Assembly: GCA_943914815.1 (NCBI GenBank)
Contig: CALUDL010000093.1
Span: 1-6,210 of the forward strand
DNA length: 6,210 nt
Reading direction: 5' to 3'
Source of the DNA: an uncultured Brevibacterium sp.
GTDB taxonomy: Bacteria > Actinomycetota > Actinomycetes > Actinomycetales > Brevibacteriaceae
Shown here: positions 4,550 to 6,210 of the stretch, in pieces
Layout: each line of letters opens with the position of its first letter
Numbering within the stretch: the stretch's first letter is position 1
Program-made: the position numbers and the translations under genes
Notes under the pieces: model-generated
Seen by the model: only the letters and a program-made list of their open reading frames with translations
What the model was told of the DNA's origin: nothing
The model's database searches: none

Positions 4550-6210
4550 GTGCGTTATGCCTTGGCTGGCGTCCTGATCGTCATGGGTCTCGTTGCTGGT
4601 TTCATTGGTGTTGCCCAAAAGACTATCTGGGCTCCCAGTGAACAGATTGTTGCCCATGCTGATCTGGCAGACCCAGGTTCTGTTGTTGTTATTGAGCCTG
4701 GTGTTTTAAACCTGTACGACGGTGCCGCGGACCTCAAGGTGGAACACGACGGCCCCATTTCGATTGCTCGTGCCAGCAAAGAAAACGTCGACGCGTGGGT
4801 CGATTCGGCAGCTCACACCAAGATCACTGGCGTGAAAAGCGAAACTGAACTCCGTACCGAGAAAGTTGACGGTGACGAAAAAACCCCTTCCGTTAAGAAC
4901 GCTGACCTTTTCACCTCGGTAGAGTCGAGCGAATCTGAACTCAACATGCACTGGGAAGACGACCCAGGGCGCACGGCGTTTGTTGTCAGCTCGGATGGCA
5001 AAACGCAGGTTGATGGTGAAGTTTCGATCTCATGGCCCAACCCTGCAACAACCCCATGGGCCATTCCGCTCATGGTGATTGGTGCAATCCTCATCATCCT
5101 GGGGGTCGTCCTCGCATTCCTGGCCAACCGGAACGCTCGCCGTGAGAAAGAGCGTCGCAAGAAGCGCGCTGAGCGTCGTCGCAAACTCGCCCAAATGGGT
5201 ACAGCGTTTGTCATTGTTCCCGGCTTAGCGCTCGCAGGTTGCGCAAGCCCCGAACTTCCAGAACCTCAACCAGACGAAGCTCCAGAAAGCCCCGGCGGGG
5301 TCATTACCGATGACCAGTTGAACGCAATTCTGGAACGCATCTCATCCACTGTTTCAAAGGCAGACGATAAGAAGAGCACGAAGGCCCTCAAAGCGCGTGC
5401 ATCAGGTCCCTTCCTTGAACAGCGCAAAGCCACCTACAGCATCAAGAAAAAAGACAAAGACTTCAAACTTCCTCCCGCGCTGGCGACGCAGAGCGTCAAG
5501 GTGAATTTCACCTCAGCGACGGACACGTGGCCCCGGGTCACGTCCGCGGTCACCTACGACGAAAAAACCAAACAAACCCAGGTGTTGGTACTCAGCCAGG
5601 AATCACCTCGGGACAATTACAAAGTGTGGGCTCAAGCCGTGATGCTGGGCGGAAGCGAATTCCCTTCCGTGAACGATTCACGCCAGGGTTCGGAACTGTT
5701 GCCCCCAGACGCTGACGGGCTGGCCATGACGCCTACCGACGCGGTGGGCACGTATGTGGACATTCTCAAGCACGGTAACAAGGCAAAGAACGCCAAGAAA
5801 TTTGAAGACGACCCATTCCGCAAGCAGACCGCTGACGGGCAGCGCAAAGCAGCTGAGGCGCTCAAAGACGGCAACGCTGAAGTGAAATTTGACTACGACC
5901 GAGGTAACGAACTAGTTGCGCAGAAGGTGGCAGATGGTTCGGCGTTGGTTGTGGGTTCAGCTGTTCAAAAAGTCACGTACTCACCTGAAAAGGTTGACGA
6001 CCGTACGGGTCAGCTGACGATTGACAAGCCACAGAGCGAGATCCTCGGGAAGACGGAAACGGACCAGGATTTCACCACCGAATACCGTCAGGTATACGCG
6101 TTCATTGTGCCTAAGGACAAAGGAAAAGCACGCCTGATTGGGCTGACTTCCGTGCTCACAGATGCAAAGCTCGGAGACGGAAACGACGGCGGAAATGACG
6201 ATAGCAACGG
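4550..6210 (+). CDS. Two-part membrane protein with internal lipobox, 3' end beyond window
   Basis: The frame is open for 553 codons and runs off the window. I know no function for it. A membrane segment (4-22) leads to an extracytoplasmic domain (about 25-168). A second membrane segment (170-192) and a very basic loop (194-213, mostly Arg and Lys) follow. A short hydrophobic stretch then ends in the lipobox-like LALAGC with C231, and a Pro/Glu-rich linker leads to a second extracytoplasmic domain (about 250-540). The end is an acidic Gly/Asp/Asn stretch (541-553), probably near the true C-terminus. Charges fit topology in-out-in-out. The second half alone would look like a lipoprotein starting at ATG 5195 (M216), but that codon has no ribosome binding site, so one polypeptide is likely. 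I recall similar uncharacterised proteins in Micrococcales, unverified here. GTG 4550 is chosen for its upstream AGGGGAAAG and because it retains the first membrane segment. Confidence 0.85.
   Translation, partial: MRYALAGVLIVMGLVAGFIGVAQKTIWAPSEQIVAHADLADPGSVVVIEPGVLNLYDGAADLKVEHDGPISIARASKENVDAWVDSAAHTKITGVKSETELRTEKVDGDEKTPSVKNADLFTSVESSESELNMHWEDDPGRTAFVVSSDGKTQVDGEVSISWPNPATTPWAIPLMVIGAILIILGVVLAFLANRNARREKERRKKRAERRRKLAQMGTAFVIVPGLALAGCASPELPEPQPDEAPESPGGVITDDQLNAILERISSTVSKADDKKSTKALKARASGPFLEQRKATYSIKKKDKDFKLPPALATQSVKVNFTSATDTWPRVTSAVTYDEKTKQTQVLVLSQESPRDNYKVWAQAVMLGGSEFPSVNDSRQGSELLPPDADGLAMTPTDAVGTYVDILKHGNKAKNAKKFEDDPFRKQTADGQRKAAEALKDGNAEVKFDYDRGNELVAQKVADGSALVVGSAVQKVTYSPEKVDDRTGQLTIDKPQSEILGKTETDQDFTTEYRQVYAFIVPKDKGKARLIGLTSVLTDAKLGDGNDGGNDDSN

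Noticed and set aside
4555..5874. Antisense and short frames across the large membrane protein gene
   Set aside because: The plus frame from 4550 is continuously open with membrane segments and a lipobox in correct order, so the others are shadows.
5195..6210. Separate lipoprotein gene starting at ATG 5195
   Set aside because: The frame is continuous with the upstream gene without a stop, the bases before this ATG contain no ribosome binding site, and the charge pattern fits one polypeptide.

Overview
The window looks like chromosomal DNA from a member of the Actinomycetota, most likely Micrococcales. The reasons are a SAM-IV type riboswitch (a mainly actinobacterial class), frequent GTG starts, two genes that look leaderless, an actinobacterial-style oligoribonuclease, and a membrane protein with a lipobox of a kind I associate with Micrococcales. 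Base composition is only moderately G+C rich by eye. I see no phage, insertion sequence, CRISPR, tRNA or rRNA.

Layout. 1-178: noncoding DNA with a nested inverted repeat (6-91), paired TGTGAC repeats and a weak promoter. 179-290: SAM-IV riboswitch. 336-857 (+): a 173-residue protein I do not recognise, apparently controlled by the riboswitch. 858-966: short spacer ending in a leaderless promoter. 967-1746 (+): membrane-anchored NodB-type polysaccharide deacetylase. 1747-1884: convergent spacer dominated by a very long hairpin. 1885-3660 (-): membrane GT2 glycosyltransferase with the D, DxD, ED and QxxRW motifs of processive polysaccharide synthases. 3661-3779: spacer holding the glycosyltransferase promoter. 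3780-4376 (-): oligoribonuclease (orn), apparently leaderless. 4377-4549: divergent promoter region. 4550-6210 (+): a large frame that is still open at the window edge, encoding a membrane protein with a second, lipoprotein-like half.

How the parts fit. The deacetylase and the glycosyltransferase face each other and resemble the synthase/deacetylase pairing of NodC/NodB and of IcaA/IcaB or PgaC/PgaB. A deacetylated envelope or exopolysaccharide is a reasonable inference, but nothing here fixes the sugar. orn is a housekeeping RNase. The unrecognised riboswitch-linked protein and the two-part membrane/lipobox protein are the least explained parts of the window.
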